A stretch of 64,000 bases of DNA from assembly GCA_036504595.1 (NCBI GenBank), contig DASXUX010000067.1, forward strand, positions 434,001 to 498,000. Direction: 5' to 3'. Source of the stretch: DASXUX01 sp036504595 (lineage in GTDB: Bacteria; Planctomycetota; SZUA-567; H5-PLA8). The notes beneath the pieces are model-generated. The model ran no database searches. It saw only the letters and a program-made list of their open reading frames with translations, and was not told the DNA's origin. The position numbers were made by a program, and so were the translations under genes. The first letter of the stretch is position 1. Every line of letters begins with the position of its first letter. This document shows, piece after piece, positions 50,632 to 59,018 of the stretch.

Positions 50632-52428
50632 ATGGCCACACTCATCAAACTTGAAGACGCGTACAAACGTTACGGCGAGCAACGCCTGCTCGAAGGCGCC
50701 AGTGCTGAATTCGGCGACGACCACCGAGTCGGCCTGATTGGACGAAACGGCTGCGGCAAGTCCACGCTGATGCGCATTCTGCTGGGCGAAGAGGAACTCG
50801 ACAAAGGCCAGGTGGCGTATCACCCGCGGCTGCGCCTGGGCTACCTGCGCCAGCACGATCCGTTCGAAGAAGGCGAAAGCGTGCTCGAGTTTCTCATGCG
50901 CGACACGGGCCAGCCGGAGTGGCGCTGCGGCGTCGTGGCCGGACAGTTTGAGATCAAAAGTCCGCGGCTGGAAGGTCCGGTGCGGGAGCTTTCGGGCGGG
51001 TGGCAGACGCGCGTGAAGCTTACGGCGCTGTTGCTGCATGAGCCCAACCTGCTTCTGCTCGATGAGCCCACCAATTTTCTCGACCTGCGCACGCAGATGC
51101 TGCTCGAAGATTTCCTCAAGGGCTTCAACGGCGGATGCGTGATCGTTTCGCACGACCGCACCTTCTTGAACGATACCTGCGACCACACGGTCAGTCTGTC
51201 GCGCGGAAAACTGACGCTTTATCCCGGAAACGTCGATGCATTTCTGGCCTATGAACAGCAGCAGCGCGAACACGACGAGCGTTCAAACGCGATCACGCTG
51301 GCCAAGCGCCAGCAGTTGGAAGTCTTCATCGCGAAGAACCGCGGCCACCCGAACACGGCCGTCCAGGCGCGTTCAAAGGCGAAGCAACTCGAACGGCTCG
51401 AACTGAAGGTCATCGAAGGCGCCGAGAAAACCGTGCGCATGAAAGTTCCGCAGGTCCAGGCGCGTTCGGGGCCGGCGCTGCGCTGCACGGACCTGAACAT
51501 CGGCTATCCGGAACGGCTGGTGGCGTCGGGGATCGCGGTCGAGGTCGAGCACGGCAGCCGCATGGCCGTCGTCGGCGACAACGGCCAGGGCAAGACCACG
51601 TTCCTGCGCACGGTCAGCGGGTCGCTTGATCCGCTGCACGGGGAATTGCGCTGGAGCTTCGGCTGCGACATCGGCTGCTACGCTCAGCATGTGTACACCA
51701 GCATGCCCGAACACTACACCGTGCGCGAATATCTGAGCACTGCGGCCACGTCCGATGTTTCGCCCCAGACCGTGTTGGACATGGCCGGCAGCTTTTTGTT
51801 TCGCGGCGACGACGTAGATAAGCAGATCGAGGTTCTGAGCGGCGGCGAACGCGCGCGCCTGTGTCTGGCCGGACTGCTGCTGGGCAGGCACTCGGTGCTG
51901 ATCCTCGACGAACCGGCCAATCATCTGGACGTGGAGACCGTCGAGGCGCTGGCCGAGGCGTTGAACAGGTACCAGGGCACGATCATCTTTACGAGCCACG
52001 ACCGCAGCTTTCTGGAGCGCATGGCGAGCGGCGTCATCGAAGTGCGCGACGGGAAAGTGACCAACTACATTGGCGACTACAACGCTTACCTCTATCGCGT
52101 TCGAAAGGAAATCGATGAAGGTGGGCGCACGCAAGGCCCGGCAAAACTCGCGGCTGCGCCGGAGACCGAACAGAGCAAGGCCGAGCGCAAGGCGCGCAAC
52201 CGCAGGTTGCATGAGTTGCGGACGCAAGTGGAATCTGTCCAGCGGCAATTGACCAAGTACACCGCGAAAAAGGCGACGTTGGATGAACAACTGGCGATCG
52301 TAACAGCGCCGCAGGAGCTGGCCGCGCTGAAAGAAGAACACATCGCCGTCGCGGAGAAACTGGCTGGCATTGAAGAACGCTGGCTGCTCCTGCAGCAGGA
52401 GCTGGAAAACGAAGGCGCCGGCAAGTAG
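50632..52428 (+). CDS. ABC-F family ATPase (Uup-like)
   Basis: The product is 598 residues with two ABC domains and no membrane segment. First Walker A: GRNGCGKSTLMRILLG; first signature and Walker B: RELSGGWQTRVKL and LLLLDEPTNFLDL. Second Walker A: GDNGQGKTTFLRTVSG; second signature: EVLSGGERARLCLAG. A coiled-coil tail (about 520-598, RRLHELRTQVESVQRQLTKY) resembles Uup more than EttA. ABC-F proteins act at the ribosome; Uup-type members are also linked to DNA-repair structures. It is separated from the synthase gene by 90 bases. Confidence 0.9.
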   Translation: MATLIKLEDAYKRYGEQRLLEGASAEFGDDHRVGLIGRNGCGKSTLMRILLGEEELDKGQVAYHPRLRLGYLRQHDPFEEGESVLEFLMRDTGQPEWRCGVVAGQFEIKSPRLEGPVRELSGGWQTRVKLTALLLHEPNLLLLDEPTNFLDLRTQMLLEDFLKGFNGGCVIVSHDRTFLNDTCDHTVSLSRGKLTLYPGNVDAFLAYEQQQREHDERSNAITLAKRQQLEVFIAKNRGHPNTAVQARSKAKQLERLELKVIEGAEKTVRMKVPQVQARSGPALRCTDLNIGYPERLVASGIAVEVEHGSRMAVVGDNGQGKTTFLRTVSGSLDPLHGELRWSFGCDIGCYAQHVYTSMPEHYTVREYLSTAATSDVSPQTVLDMAGSFLFRGDDVDKQIEVLSGGERARLCLAGLLLGRHSVLILDEPANHLDVETVEALAEALNRYQGTIIFTSHDRSFLERMASGVIEVRDGKVTNYIGDYNAYLYRVRKEIDEGGRTQGPAKLAAAPETEQSKAERKARNRRLHELRTQVESVQRQLTKYTAKKATLDEQLAIVTAPQELAALKEEHIAVAEKLAGIEERWLLLQQELENEGAGK

Positions 52429-52535
52429 CTGAAATCCCCGAAGGGCCCTCCGCAACGTGTTGGTTCGCTCCCTCCACTGCTCAGGCTTGGGCGTGCTCAC
52501 GGCCGAATTGATTGAAAAACTTTCAAAAATACTTA

Positions 52536-52580
52536 TTGCGTCTTCAGTGTATATGTCTATACTTCGCCAACAGACGAAGT
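52536..52580 (+). promoter_or_regulatory. Promoter with palindromic operator for the arsenic operon
   Basis: TTGCGT at 52536-52541 and TATACT at 52558-52563, spaced by 16 bases, are a good sigma-70 promoter. GTATA-TGTC-TATAC at 52549-52562 is a perfect inverted repeat overlapping the -10 box, as expected for an ArsR operator. ACTTCG..CGAAGT at 52561-52580 forms a small hairpin at the expected start of the transcript. Confidence 0.55.
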
Positions 52581-52595
52581 GATGGAGGCAGAGGT

Positions 52596-52967
52596 ATGGC
52601 GAACGAGGCTTGCAGTTGTTGCGGTGGCACCAAGCTGATTTTCGCGTGCTCCGGAGCCGCGGATGTCGGCGCCATTTCGGATCAGGCCGCGCGTCAGATC
52701 AGCCGGGAGGGCAAGGCCAAGATGTTCTGCCTGGCTGGCGTTGGCGGCAGGGTTCCGGCCATCATGCAAACGGTTGAATCGGCTGCAAAGGTGCTGGCCG
52801 TGGACGGCTGCCCGTTGAATTGCGCCAAGAACACGCTGGAGCAGGCCGGGTTCAAGCGTTTTGAGCACTTGCAGGTGGCCAGCTTCGGCATGGAAAAAGG
52901 GAAGACGCCGGTTACACCGGAAGTCGTTGCCAAAATCGCGTTGGCGTGCGCTGAAAAATTACAGTGA
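52596..52967 (+). CDS. DGC-domain protein, putative metal-binding
   Basis: The product is 123 residues, opening with CSCCGGTKLIFACSGAADVG and carrying the DGC motif DGCPLNCAKNTLEQAGF near residues 70-85. DGC-domain proteins are small cysteine-rich proteins of unknown biochemistry, often beside metal or arsenic resistance genes. ATG 52596 follows GGAGG. It is the first gene of the arsenic operon. With C7, C9 and C10 at the N-terminus and further cysteines in CPLNC, metal binding is likely but unproven. Confidence 0.8.
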   Translation: MANEACSCCGGTKLIFACSGAADVGAISDQAARQISREGKAKMFCLAGVGGRVPAIMQTVESAAKVLAVDGCPLNCAKNTLEQAGFKRFEHLQVASFGMEKGKTPVTPEVVAKIALACAEKLQ

Positions 52968-52995
52968 TCGACAAACATAAGTGCGGAAAAAATCA

Positions 52996-53358
52996 ATGCG
53001 CCAGTTCATGAACATTACCAAGGCCTTGGCCGACGAAAACCGTGCGCGCACGGTTATGTTTCTTCGGCATGGCGAACTGTGCCTGTGCCAGATCATCGAG
53101 ATGCTGCAACTGGCGCCGTCAACCGTTTCCAAGCACATGGCGATTCTGCAGCAGGCGGGCCTCGTTGAGCATCGCAAGGACGGTCGGTGGCGCTACTACC
53201 GGCTTCCCGGAAAGAGCGCGCCCATGTCTGTGAGAAGTGCGGTTGGCTGGGTCATCGAGTCTCTCGGCGAGGAACCCAAGAGTGCCGAGGACGACAAGCG
53301 TCTGAAGGCTGTGATGAAAAGGGACATACAGGATTTATGCGCCCTGTACAGAAGCTGA
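52996..53358 (+). CDS. arsR: ArsR-family repressor
   Basis: The product is 120 residues from ATG 52996 (GTG 52981 is also in frame). The winged-helix fold is visible (PSTVSKHMAILQQAGLVEHR, RKDGRWRYYRL). GELCLCQIIEML has the ELCxC arsenic-sensing motif of ArsR helix 3. It represses the operon until arsenite or antimonite binds. The palindrome at 52549 is its likely site. Its 3' end overlaps arsC by 22 bases. Confidence 0.9.
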   Translation: MRQFMNITKALADENRARTVMFLRHGELCLCQIIEMLQLAPSTVSKHMAILQQAGLVEHRKDGRWRYYRLPGKSAPMSVRSAVGWVIESLGEEPKSAEDDKRLKAVMKRDIQDLCALYRS

Positions 53359-53777
53359 AGGTGCTCTTTCTCTGCACTGGCAACTCGTGCCGCAGCCAGA
53401 TGGCCGAGGGTTGGGCGCGGGCGCTGAAGGGCGAGGTGCTGGAGCCGCACTCGGCAGGGATCGAGACGCATGGGCTCAATCCGCGCGCCGTGAAGGTGAT
53501 GGCCGAAGCGGGCGTGGATATTTCCGGCCACCGCTCGAAACACGTGGATGAACTTAAAGGAGTGCTCTTCGATTACGTTGTCACCGTCTGCGGGCACGCC
53601 AACGAGAACTGCCCGGTTTTTCCGACTCAGGCGAAACGTATTCACGTTGGGTTCGACGATCCGCCGAAGTTGGCGAAGGATGCGAAGACCGAAGAGGAAG
53701 CTTTGGCGCATTATCGGCGCGTGCGCGATGAGATCAAAGAGTTCGTTCTGAAGATGCCGGGGAATCTGCAACCATAA
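53337..53777 (+). CDS. arsC: Arsenate reductase, thioredoxin-coupled type
   Basis: The product is 146 residues with the low-molecular-weight phosphatase fold. FLCTGNSCRSQMAEGW holds the catalytic Cx5R loop (C13 to R19). VTVCGHANENCPVFP provides the two further cysteines of the thioredoxin-coupled relay. FDDPPKLAKDAKTEEEAL has the usual aspartate. It reduces arsenate to arsenite in the cytoplasm. The start inside arsR is supported by AGGA six bases upstream. Confidence 0.9.
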   Translation: MRPVQKLKVLFLCTGNSCRSQMAEGWARALKGEVLEPHSAGIETHGLNPRAVKVMAEAGVDISGHRSKHVDELKGVLFDYVVTVCGHANENCPVFPTQAKRIHVGFDDPPKLAKDAKTEEEALAHYRRVRDEIKEFVLKMPGNLQP

Positions 53778-53801
53778 ACCCAACTGTGAGCAAGGATAAC
53801 G

Positions 53802-54647
53802 ATGAGCCTTAAGACAGAAGAAGTCCGGCAAAAAGTGCGCGAAGGGTATGGCCGAATTGCCCAAGCAGGACAGTCGTCTTGCGGCGCGCCGTCTTGCTGC
53901 GGTTCGACATCCTCGAAACAGAACAAGAAACTGGCCCAGACTGTCGGCTACAGCGACACGGATCTGGCCTCGCTGCCGGACGGCGCCAACATGGGACTGT
54001 CCTGCGGCAATCCCACGGCGCTTGCCTCTCTGAAGGCCGGCGAAGTCGTTCTGGATCTCGGCAGCGGCGGCGGCTTCGATGTGTTCATCGCCGCGCAGAA
54101 AGTCGGCAAGAAGGGCCGCGCCATCGGCGTGGATATGACGCCGGAAATGCTCGCCAAGGCGCGCCGGAACATCACCGCCTACCATAAACGCAGCGGCCTT
54201 GACAATGTCGAGTTCCGTCTGGGCGAGATCGAGCATCTGCCGGCTGCCGACAACAGCGTGGACGTCGTGATTTCCAACTGCGTCATCAATCTGTCTCCCG
54301 ACAAGCCGCAGGTCTGGCGCGAAATCGCTCGCGTGCTAAAACCCGGCGGACGCGTGGCGGTCTCCGACCTGGCGCTGCTCCGGCCGCTGCCGCCGAACAT
54401 CGTCAAAATGGTTGAAGCGTTGATCGGTTGCATCGCCGGCGCGGTGCTGGTCAAGGACACGCAGCGCATGGCGCGGCAGGCTGGCCTAAGCGAAATCGTT
54501 CTAACGCCGAAGCCGGATTACGTCGCGGCGATGCAGGGTTGGCGCGATCCGCTCTACAAGCGGATCATCAAGCACCTGCCGCGCGGAATGAGTCCCGCGG
54601 ACTTCATCACCAGTCTGTCGGTGTCAGCGCGCAAGCCAGTTCGATAA
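53802..54647 (+). CDS. arsM: Arsenite S-adenosylmethionine methyltransferase
   Basis: The product is 281 residues. The SAM-binding motif is VLDLGSGGGFDVFIAA. The three arsenic-binding cysteines are at the expected places: C68 in GLSCGNPT, C160 in VISNCVINLSPDK and C210 in IGCIAGA. An extra CGAPSCCG cluster near residues 27-34 may add a site. It methylates arsenite, which in anaerobes yields volatile or more toxic forms. AGGATA lies before the ATG. It stands between arsC and arsD in one transcript. Confidence 0.92.
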   Translation: MSLKTEEVRQKVREGYGRIAQAGQSSCGAPSCCGSTSSKQNKKLAQTVGYSDTDLASLPDGANMGLSCGNPTALASLKAGEVVLDLGSGGGFDVFIAAQKVGKKGRAIGVDMTPEMLAKARRNITAYHKRSGLDNVEFRLGEIEHLPAADNSVDVVISNCVINLSPDKPQVWREIARVLKPGGRVAVSDLALLRPLPPNIVKMVEALIGCIAGAVLVKDTQRMARQAGLSEIVLTPKPDYVAAMQGWRDPLYKRIIKHLPRGMSPADFITSLSVSARKPVR

Positions 54648-54657
54648 GGAGCCCTCA

Positions 54658-55101
54658 ATGCCGAAACTCGAAGTCTACGATCCGCCGATGTGCTGCTCGA
54701 CTGGAGTGTGTGGACCGAACGTCAACCCGGTTCTGCCGCGCTTTGCGGCCGACCTGGACTGGTTGAAAGCGCAGGGCGTGGCGGTGAAACGCTACAATCT
54801 GGCGCAGCAGCCCGGCGCGTTTGTGCAGAACGAGATTGTGCGAAAAGCGCTGAAGGAGAAGGGCCAGGATTGCCTGCCGCTGATTCTGGTAAATGGCAGC
54901 GTCGTGAGCCGCGCGGCCTATCCCAAGCGCGCAAAGCTGGCTTCCTTTGCGGAGATCTCTGAAGCGAAGAGGCCCGCGGCGAAGGTAGCCGCACGGGCAG
55001 CCAACAGCAAACAGAGGCTGCCCGTGCCACAGAGTGCGGGCAAACAGAAGTCGGCCTGCTGCTGCAAGTCGTCTTCCAAATCAAAGTGTTGCGGAGAGTA
55101 G
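54658..55101 (+). CDS. arsD: ArsD, arsenic metallochaperone
   Basis: The product is 147 residues. C12, C13 and C18 (PPMCCSTGVCG) match the numbering of Escherichia coli ArsD exactly. ArsD carries arsenite to ArsA. A C-terminal cysteine-rich tail (SACCCKSSSKSKCCGE) gives a second possible site. Before it, residues about 111-125 are encoded by an in-frame palindromic element, which lengthens the linker. GGAG lies 7 bases before the ATG. The next gene starts two bases after the stop. Confidence 0.9.
   Translation: MPKLEVYDPPMCCSTGVCGPNVNPVLPRFAADLDWLKAQGVAVKRYNLAQQPGAFVQNEIVRKALKEKGQDCLPLILVNGSVVSRAAYPKRAKLASFAEISEAKRPAAKVAARAANSKQRLPVPQSAGKQKSACCCKSSSKSKCCGE
54990..55031. repeat. In-frame palindromic element in arsD, GCACGGGCAGCC type
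   Basis: GCACGGGCAGCC folds on GGCTGCCCGTGC across an ACAGCAAACA loop, encoding ARAANSKQRLPVP. The arms are those of the intergenic GTGTGGCACGGGCA family. Confidence 0.7.
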
Positions 55102-55103
55102 CC

Positions 55104-56978
55104 GTGCTCCTTCTTGCCAAACCAACGCGCAATCTGTTCTTCACCGGCAAAGGCGGTGTGGGGAAAACGTCGCTCGCCTGCGCGACTGCTGTTGGCCTGG
55201 CTGAGCGCGGCAAGAAAGTGCTGCTGGTCAGCACGGATCCGGCGTCAAATCTGGACGAAGTGCTTGGCCTGAAGCTCACCTCTCAACCGACACCGGTGCC
55301 TAAGGTGACCGGACTCTCCGCGCTGAACATCGACCCTGAGGCCGCGGCTCATACGTACAGAGAGCGCGTCGTCGGCCCGTACCGCGGAGTGCTGCCCGAT
55401 GCCGCCGTCGCCAGCATTGAAGAACAGCTCTCCGGGGCCTGCACGACCGAGATCGCAGCCTTTGATGAATTCGCAAAACTGCTGGGCGACAATGGCGCGA
55501 CGAGCAGCTTCGACCACATCATTTTTGACACCGCCCCAACGGGGCACACGCTACGTCTGCTGGCTCTGCCCGCCGCGTGGAGCAACTTCCTGGAGACCAA
55601 CACGGGCGGAACCTCGTGCCTGGGTCCGCTCTCCGGCCTGCAGGCGCAACGAAAACTGTACGCCGCCACGCTGCGCGCACTGTCGAACGCCAAACGGACG
55701 ACGATCGTTCTCGTGAGCCGGCCCGATCGGGGCGCGTTGACCGAAGCCGAGCGCACTCGCGCCGAACTGGCCGGCCTCGGCGTCGAGAACCAGCGCTTGG
55801 TGCTCAATGGCGTCTTCACGGCAAGCAGCGACGACGCGATAGCCGCGGCGCTGGAAGCTCGCGGTGCGGCTGCGTTGTCCAAAATGCCGCGCGCTTTGAG
55901 GGCGCTGCCGTGCGACGAAGTCTCGTTGCTCCCGTTTGGTTTAGTCGGAATACCGGCGCTCCGCGCGATGTTGGATGGCGGAAAATCCTCAAACGCCGCA
56001 TCGCCTGTCATCTGCCACGCGTCACCCGCCTGCGCGGCCGAAGCCGCTACGGCGCGGCGAAGGCCCGTCACGCTTTCGTCTCTATTGCCGCTCATCGATG
56101 AAATCGCTGCCTCCGGCAAAGGTGTCGTGATGACGATGGGCAAGGGTGGGGTGGGGAAGACGACCGTCGCGTCCGCTATCGCCGTCGAACTGGCCCGGCG
56201 CGGCCATCGCGTGCATCTGAGCACCACCGACCCCGCCGCTCACGTAGACATGCGCCTGGCCGATGAGGTTCCTGGCCTGGAAATCAGCCGCATCGACCCC
56301 GCTGGCGAAACGCGTTCTTACCAGAAAGAAGTGCTCGCGACTGCAGGCAAGGCGCTCGACAAGCAGGGCAGAAAGTTGCTGGAGGAAGATCTGCGTTCGC
56401 CATGCACGGAGGAGATCGCCGTCTTCCGCGCATTCGCGCAGAAAGTGGCCGCTGGGGAGGATGGCTTCGTCGTGCTCGATACCGCTCCGACCGGGCACAC
56501 GCTGCTGCTGTTGGACGCCACGGAGGCATATCACCGGCAGGTCTCGCAGACGATGAGCAATCTGCCTGAATCGGTTCGGCGGCTTCTGCCCCGTTTGCGC
56601 GACAGACGCTTCACACGCGTGCTGATCGTGACGCTGCCGGAGGCCACGCCGGTCCACGAGGCCGCGCAATTACAGCAGGATCTTGCCCGCGCGAAGATTC
56701 AGCCGTTCGCCTGGGTTGTGAACCAGAGTTTTGCGCCGTTGGAAATCAGCGATCCGGTGCTTCGCGGAAAAGCCGCGCGCGAGCAGCGGTACATTGAGGA
56801 AGTCCGGCAGAAGCATGCTTCGCGCAGCGCCGTTCTTCCCTGGATGTCTACTGAGCCGGTTGGCGCGGAAGGACTGCAGCGGCTGGCGCGGTGGCAGCCG
56901 GAGCGGAAGGATCGTCATCCTGCTGTGGCGGTTGCGGGTGTTGCGGTGGAAAATAAATCGGCTCGCTCGTTCGTTTAG
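55104..56978 (+). CDS. arsA: ArsA, arsenite-activated ATPase (double domain)
   Basis: The product is 624 residues with two halves. The P loops are FFTGKGGVGKTSLACA near residue 13 and TMGKGGVGKTTVASAI near 348. The cysteines that bind arsenite are C113 (GACTTEIAAF), C172 (GTSCLGPLSGL) and C434 (SPCTEEIAVF); the first two have the same numbers as in Escherichia coli, which supports GTG 55104 as start. ArsA energises an arsenite pump, usually ArsB or Acr3, but no such pump is next to it or anywhere in the window. GGAG lies 8 bases upstream. Confidence 0.92.
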   Translation: MLLLAKPTRNLFFTGKGGVGKTSLACATAVGLAERGKKVLLVSTDPASNLDEVLGLKLTSQPTPVPKVTGLSALNIDPEAAAHTYRERVVGPYRGVLPDAAVASIEEQLSGACTTEIAAFDEFAKLLGDNGATSSFDHIIFDTAPTGHTLRLLALPAAWSNFLETNTGGTSCLGPLSGLQAQRKLYAATLRALSNAKRTTIVLVSRPDRGALTEAERTRAELAGLGVENQRLVLNGVFTASSDDAIAAALEARGAAALSKMPRALRALPCDEVSLLPFGLVGIPALRAMLDGGKSSNAASPVICHASPACAAEAATARRRPVTLSSLLPLIDEIAASGKGVVMTMGKGGVGKTTVASAIAVELARRGHRVHLSTTDPAAHVDMRLADEVPGLEISRIDPAGETRSYQKEVLATAGKALDKQGRKLLEEDLRSPCTEEIAVFRAFAQKVAAGEDGFVVLDTAPTGHTLLLLDATEAYHRQVSQTMSNLPESVRRLLPRLRDRRFTRVLIVTLPEATPVHEAAQLQQDLARAKIQPFAWVVNQSFAPLEISDPVLRGKAAREQRYIEEVRQKHASRSAVLPWMSTEPVGAEGLQRLARWQPERKDRHPAVAVAGVAVENKSARSFV

Positions 56979-56999
56979 AAGAGGATGGAGGACTGGAAA

Positions 57000-57746
57000 A
57001 TGACGCGTTTAACTCGATGTATTGCCTTGCTGGCTCTCGCGATGTTCTGCGTCTGCGCTGCGCATGCCGCGGAAGGAGACGCGAAAGCATCTCCGGGCGA
57101 GGCCGCCATCAAGCAGGCCGCGGCGGCCGGCAAGCACCTGTTCATGTTCCTCTATGCTGAGGACAACACCACGACCCGCGAGGCGCGGAAGGCATTCGAG
57201 GCGGGCATCGCCAAGATGTCCGACGTGGCGCAGAGCGTCGCGATCAGCCGCGACGCAGCGGCGGAGAAGCCGCTGATCGAAAAATATCAACTGAGGGCGG
57301 CGCCGATGCCGATCGTGCTGGTGCTCGCTCCAAACGGTGCGATTACGATGGCCGTTTTGGCTGACAGCATCAGCGAGGAGAAGCTGCGCAGCGCGATCGC
57401 CAGCCCCGTGCAGCAGCGATGCTTGAAGGTGCTACAGGAGAAAAAGGTCGTCGTCCTCTGCGCATTCGACAAGACCGTCGCGGCCGACGACCCGTCGAAC
57501 CAGGCCGTCGCTGAGTTCAAATCCAGCAAACTTTACGGGAAGATCATCGAGGTTTTGAAGGTCGATCCTGCCGACGCCGCCGAAGCTGCATTCCTGCGGC
57601 AGTTGCAGGTCGATCCCAACGCGCATTCGACGACGGTCGTCGTGGCGCCGCCGCGCAGATTGCTGGGCACGTTCAAAGACAAGGTCACCACGGCCAATCT
57701 GGAGACGGCGTTGAAGTCGTTGCTGCAAGACGATGGGGCAGGGTGA
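57000..57746 (+). CDS. Exported thioredoxin-like protein in the arsenic operon
   Basis: The product is 248 residues with a signal peptide (RLTRCIALLALAMFCVCAAH). ATG 57000 is preferred because GGAGG precedes it. The mature part (HLFMFLYAEDNTTTREARKA, then MPIVLVLAPNGAITMAVLAD) has the thioredoxin-like strand-helix layout with a cis-proline-like position (AAPMPIVLVL), but no CxxC active site, so no disulfide reduction is expected. A repeated domain may follow (KVVVLCAFDKTV). It lies between arsA and the ABC exporter pair and may be a periplasmic metal- or sensor-type part. Confidence 0.75.
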   Translation: MTRLTRCIALLALAMFCVCAAHAAEGDAKASPGEAAIKQAAAAGKHLFMFLYAEDNTTTREARKAFEAGIAKMSDVAQSVAISRDAAAEKPLIEKYQLRAAPMPIVLVLAPNGAITMAVLADSISEEKLRSAIASPVQQRCLKVLQEKKVVVLCAFDKTVAADDPSNQAVAEFKSSKLYGKIIEVLKVDPADAAEAAFLRQLQVDPNAHSTTVVVAPPRRLLGTFKDKVTTANLETALKSLLQDDGAG

Positions 57747-57800
57747 GGATCGGGCGGCTGTGCGCCCGGCGGGTGCAACTAACAACCGAAGAGTGGGACC

Positions 57801-59015
57801 ATGCAACTGCGAACGTTGGTCTGGCGCGAGCTGTTCGAGCGCAAGAACCAGTTGGCGACGAGTTTCATCGCCATCTTGCTCGGCGTAAGCGTCATCGTTT
57901 CGATCGAGAACATCACGGTTTACTCGGAAAAAGCCGTGGCCAAGGAGCTCGACGCGCTGGGCGCAAACGTGCTCATCCTGCCGAAATCCGCTTCGCTGCA
58001 GGGCTACTACAGCGCTGATATGCACAGCGAAGAGATTCCGGAAGAGTACGTCGTGCGTCTGGTGCTGTCCGATCTGCAGGGCCTCGACAACCTGCTGCCG
58101 AAGTATTCCACGCAGGTGATGGTCGCAGGCCAGAACGTCACGCTGACCGGAATCCTGCCGCACGACGAACTGGCCGCAAAAGCTGCGTGGGGTGGGGGCG
58201 GGGTGTTCGCCCGGCCGTCCGAGTGCACGGGCGTCCCGGTGAAGGCCGAAGCCGATCAGCCGAAGGAAACTCAGTTCCGCCGGAAGCTGATTCAGAAGCT
58301 CGACAAGACTGAGATCTACGCCGGAGCTGAAGCGGCGGCAGCGCTGAACCTGAAAACCAACGACACTGTTCAGCTCCAGGGCCAGAAGTTCACCGTCAGC
58401 ACCGTGCTTCCCATGACCGGCACCGTCGATGATTCTCGATTGTTCACGCACTTGCATACGGTGCAGAAGCTGGCCGGCAAAGGTCCGGTGCTCAACGCCG
58501 TCGAGGTCGTCGGCTGCTGCAAGGAAATCTCCAGAGGTTTGGTGCAGAAGATCAACAAGCTGCTTCCCGACGCGAAGGTTGTGACAATCACTCAGATCGT
58601 CGAAACGCAGCTCAAAACCAATCGCATGATGACGCAGCTTTCGTGGCTGTTCCTGGGAATCATCGTCATCGTCGGCGGCGCCAGCATGGCGAACTACATG
58701 TACGCGAACGTGTACGAACGCCGGAGGGAAATCGGCACGTTGATGGCGCTCGGCGCCGGCTCTTCGTTCGTGCTGCGCATCTTCCTGCTGAAGGCGCTGC
58801 TGCTCGGCATCGGCGGCGGCCTCATGGGTTACATACTGGGAACGGCGATGGCGGTCGTACTTGGGCCGAAGATCGCGGGGGTGCCCGTCATGCCGCTGCC
58901 CTGGCTCGTGCTGCTCGCGACGGGCGTTGCCGTCGCACTGGCACTGGTCGCGACGTATTTTCCGGCCCGGCGCGCCGCGCGCATGGACCCTTCCGCCGCA
59001 CTCCGAGAAAGCTAG
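57801..59015 (+). CDS. MacB/FtsX-type ABC permease
   Basis: The product is 404 residues. One N-terminal membrane segment (FIAILLGVSVIVSIEN) is followed by an extracytoplasmic domain of about 220 residues and three C-terminal helices (LSWLFLGIIVIVGGASMANY; FLLKALLLGIGGGLMGYILG; LPWLVLLATGVAVALALVAT). The conserved ARRAARMDPSAALR ends the protein, as in MacB/LolC/E. It pairs with the ATPase three bases later. Two cysteines in GCCKE in the outer domain could bind metal. Cargo unknown; its place suggests arsenic or a lipid/peptide response. Confidence 0.85.
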   Translation: MQLRTLVWRELFERKNQLATSFIAILLGVSVIVSIENITVYSEKAVAKELDALGANVLILPKSASLQGYYSADMHSEEIPEEYVVRLVLSDLQGLDNLLPKYSTQVMVAGQNVTLTGILPHDELAAKAAWGGGGVFARPSECTGVPVKAEADQPKETQFRRKLIQKLDKTEIYAGAEAAAALNLKTNDTVQLQGQKFTVSTVLPMTGTVDDSRLFTHLHTVQKLAGKGPVLNAVEVVGCCKEISRGLVQKINKLLPDAKVVTITQIVETQLKTNRMMTQLSWLFLGIIVIVGGASMANYMYANVYERRREIGTLMALGAGSSFVLRIFLLKALLLGIGGGLMGYILGTAMAVVLGPKIAGVPVMPLPWLVLLATGVAVALALVATYFPARRAARMDPSAALRES

Positions 59016-59018
59016 ACA

